NCBI RefSeq assembly: GCF_030818485.1
Contig: NZ_JAUTAJ010000004.1
Location: 372,001 to 436,000, forward strand
DNA length: 64,000 nt
Direction: 5' to 3'
DNA from: Pseudoroseomonas cervicalis
GTDB taxonomy: Bacteria > Pseudomonadota > Alphaproteobacteria > Acetobacterales > Acetobacteraceae
Below are positions 63,441 through 64,000 of the stretch, in pieces. Made by a program: the position numbers and the translations under genes. The first letter of the stretch is position 1, and each line of letters opens with the position of its first letter. Below the pieces are notes generated by a model that was not told where the DNA came from, made no database searches, and saw nothing but the letters and a program-made list of their open reading frames with translations.

Positions 63441-63467
63441 AGGGTCGGCGGCAGCCGGCCCTTTTTT
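63441..63467 (+). terminator. Rho-independent terminator of hup
   Basis: AGGGTCGGC and GCCGGCCCT pair (one G-T) with a 4-base loop. The stem leads into T6 at 63462-63467. Confidence 0.85.
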
Positions 63468-63559
63468 CATGGCCGTGTGCCGGGGCGGGGCAGGGGCGCC
63501 AGGCCGCTTTTTGGGCTTGGCGCCGCCCCCGCGGCGGGGCTAAGCGCGGTGTGCTGTGC

Positions 63560-63631
63560 GGGCACTTAGCTCAGCGGTAGAGCGCCTCGCTTACACCGAG
63601 GATGTCGGCGGTTCGAATCCGTCAGTGCCCA
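63560..63631 (+). tRNA. tRNA-Val (TAC anticodon)
   Basis: The acceptor pairs GGGCACT (63560-63566) with AGTGCCC (63624-63630), with discriminator A. The anticodon stem CCTCG/CGAGG encloses CTTACAC, giving anticodon TAC. CCA is not encoded, unlike in the other three tRNA genes of this window. Confidence 0.96.
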
Positions 63632-63725
63632 TTCGGTTCTCCATCAAATCAATGCACGAAAAAGCGGTTTTGGTGCGTTGACAGGAGGGGAGCGGGGCCG
63701 TATTTCCCGCCCCACGACGACGCAA

Positions 63726-63802
63726 GCGGGTGTAGCTCAGTCGGTTAGAGCGCCGGCCTGTCACGCCGGAGGTCGCGGGTTCGAGCCCCGTCACTCGCGC
63801 CA
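63726..63802 (+). tRNA. tRNA-Asp (GTC anticodon)
   Basis: The acceptor pairs GCGGGTG (63726-63732) with CACTCGC (63792-63798), with one G-U pair, discriminator G and an encoded CCA. The anticodon stem CCGGC/GCCGG encloses CTGTCAC, giving anticodon GTC. Confidence 0.97.
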
Positions 63803-63814
63803 TCGTCTTAGGCA

Positions 63815-63849
63815 AAAACGCCGCCCTGGGTGACCAGGGCGGCGTTTTG
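63815..63849 (+). terminator. Rho-independent terminator of the tRNA-Val/tRNA-Asp unit
   Basis: CGCCGCCCTGG and CCAGGGCGGCG form a perfect 11-bp stem with a 4-base GTGA loop. The stem is extended by A-T pairs and followed by TTTTG. The 150 bases from there to the window end hold nothing I recognise. Confidence 0.9.
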
Positions 63850-64000
63850 TCATTCCGAGCCTTTCCGTCTTTCAATGTTCCGCAATGCCCAGGGGGCTAT
63901 GGCGAACCGGCCGCTTGGGGGGTAATGTCCGCCCAGCGTTGCGCTGCGGCATGCCCCGCGGCGTGGCTGGCTATGCGCTCCCCTGCGCAGGCCATACTGG

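Overview
This window is a very GC-rich (roughly 70 percent or more) chromosomal segment with mostly housekeeping and metabolic genes. Gene content suggests an alphaproteobacterium of the order Rhodospirillales, most likely Acetobacteraceae (Roseomonas-like): hisZ-purA pairing, an RpoH sigma-32, the rluD/DUF6476 divergent pair, a clpP-clpX-lon-hup cluster, a TorF-type porin, a PcaDC fusion, HWE histidine kinase, malonyl-CoA decarboxylase and numerous GC-rich hairpins. Taxonomy is inferred from gene content only; no rRNA is present. No integrase, transposase, phage gene or CRISPR array was found.

Layout. 1-3.2 kb: the 5' part of a transglutaminase/DUF2126 protein and three uncharacterised minus-strand genes. 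3.4-6.8 kb: hisZ-purA and a DUF5872/DUF3140 pair. 6.9-9.8 kb: rpoH, rluD, DUF6476, a large AT-rich inverted repeat, DUF2256 and tRNA-Glu. 9.9-17 kb: an HWE histidine kinase operon, gltA, an SNase-fold protein, a CHAD protein and sixA. 17-22.6 kb: an atypical SDR, DUF6134, a frameshifted FeS-type photolyase and a chemoreceptor. 22.6-25 kb: a five-gene lipoprotein operon in which four members are paralogues. 25-31.8 kb: lldD with a divergent FadR-type regulator, a TorF porin, dapA-like, isochorismatase and GlxA-regulator genes. 31.9-37.5 kb: a DNA-repair operon (Lhr-type helicase, PdeM, photolyase, PPP phosphatase). 37.6-38.6 kb: a second tandem pair of paralogous lipoproteins. 38.7-44.3 kb: a TRAP transporter with pcaDC and pcaB. 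44.5-47.7 kb: an ABC transporter (ATPase and permease only) divergent from an acetamidase/formamidase. 47.8-54.3 kb: NAD(P)HX repair enzyme, malonyl-CoA decarboxylase, an EAL phosphodiesterase and an AceE-like E1. 54.4-56.3 kb: two tandem Nif11-like leader peptides with double-glycine sites, and an aminotransferase. 56.5-64 kb: tRNA-Leu, tig, clpP, clpX, lon, hup, tRNA-Val and tRNA-Asp.

How the parts work together. RpoH would drive the protein-quality-control genes at the far end (clpP, clpX, lon, tig); clpP and lon have sigma-32-like promoter candidates. The lactate oxidase/FadR pair, TRAP-pca operon and amidase-ABC pair are separate catabolic units. The two points most likely to be new biology are the tandem Nif11-like precursor peptides, which have no recognisable maturation enzyme beside them, and the translationally coupled lipoprotein operon with repeated paralogues around a BamE-like member. 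The large compound inverted repeat near 9.4 kb, with a second copy near 47.8 kb, is the clearest dispersed repeat.
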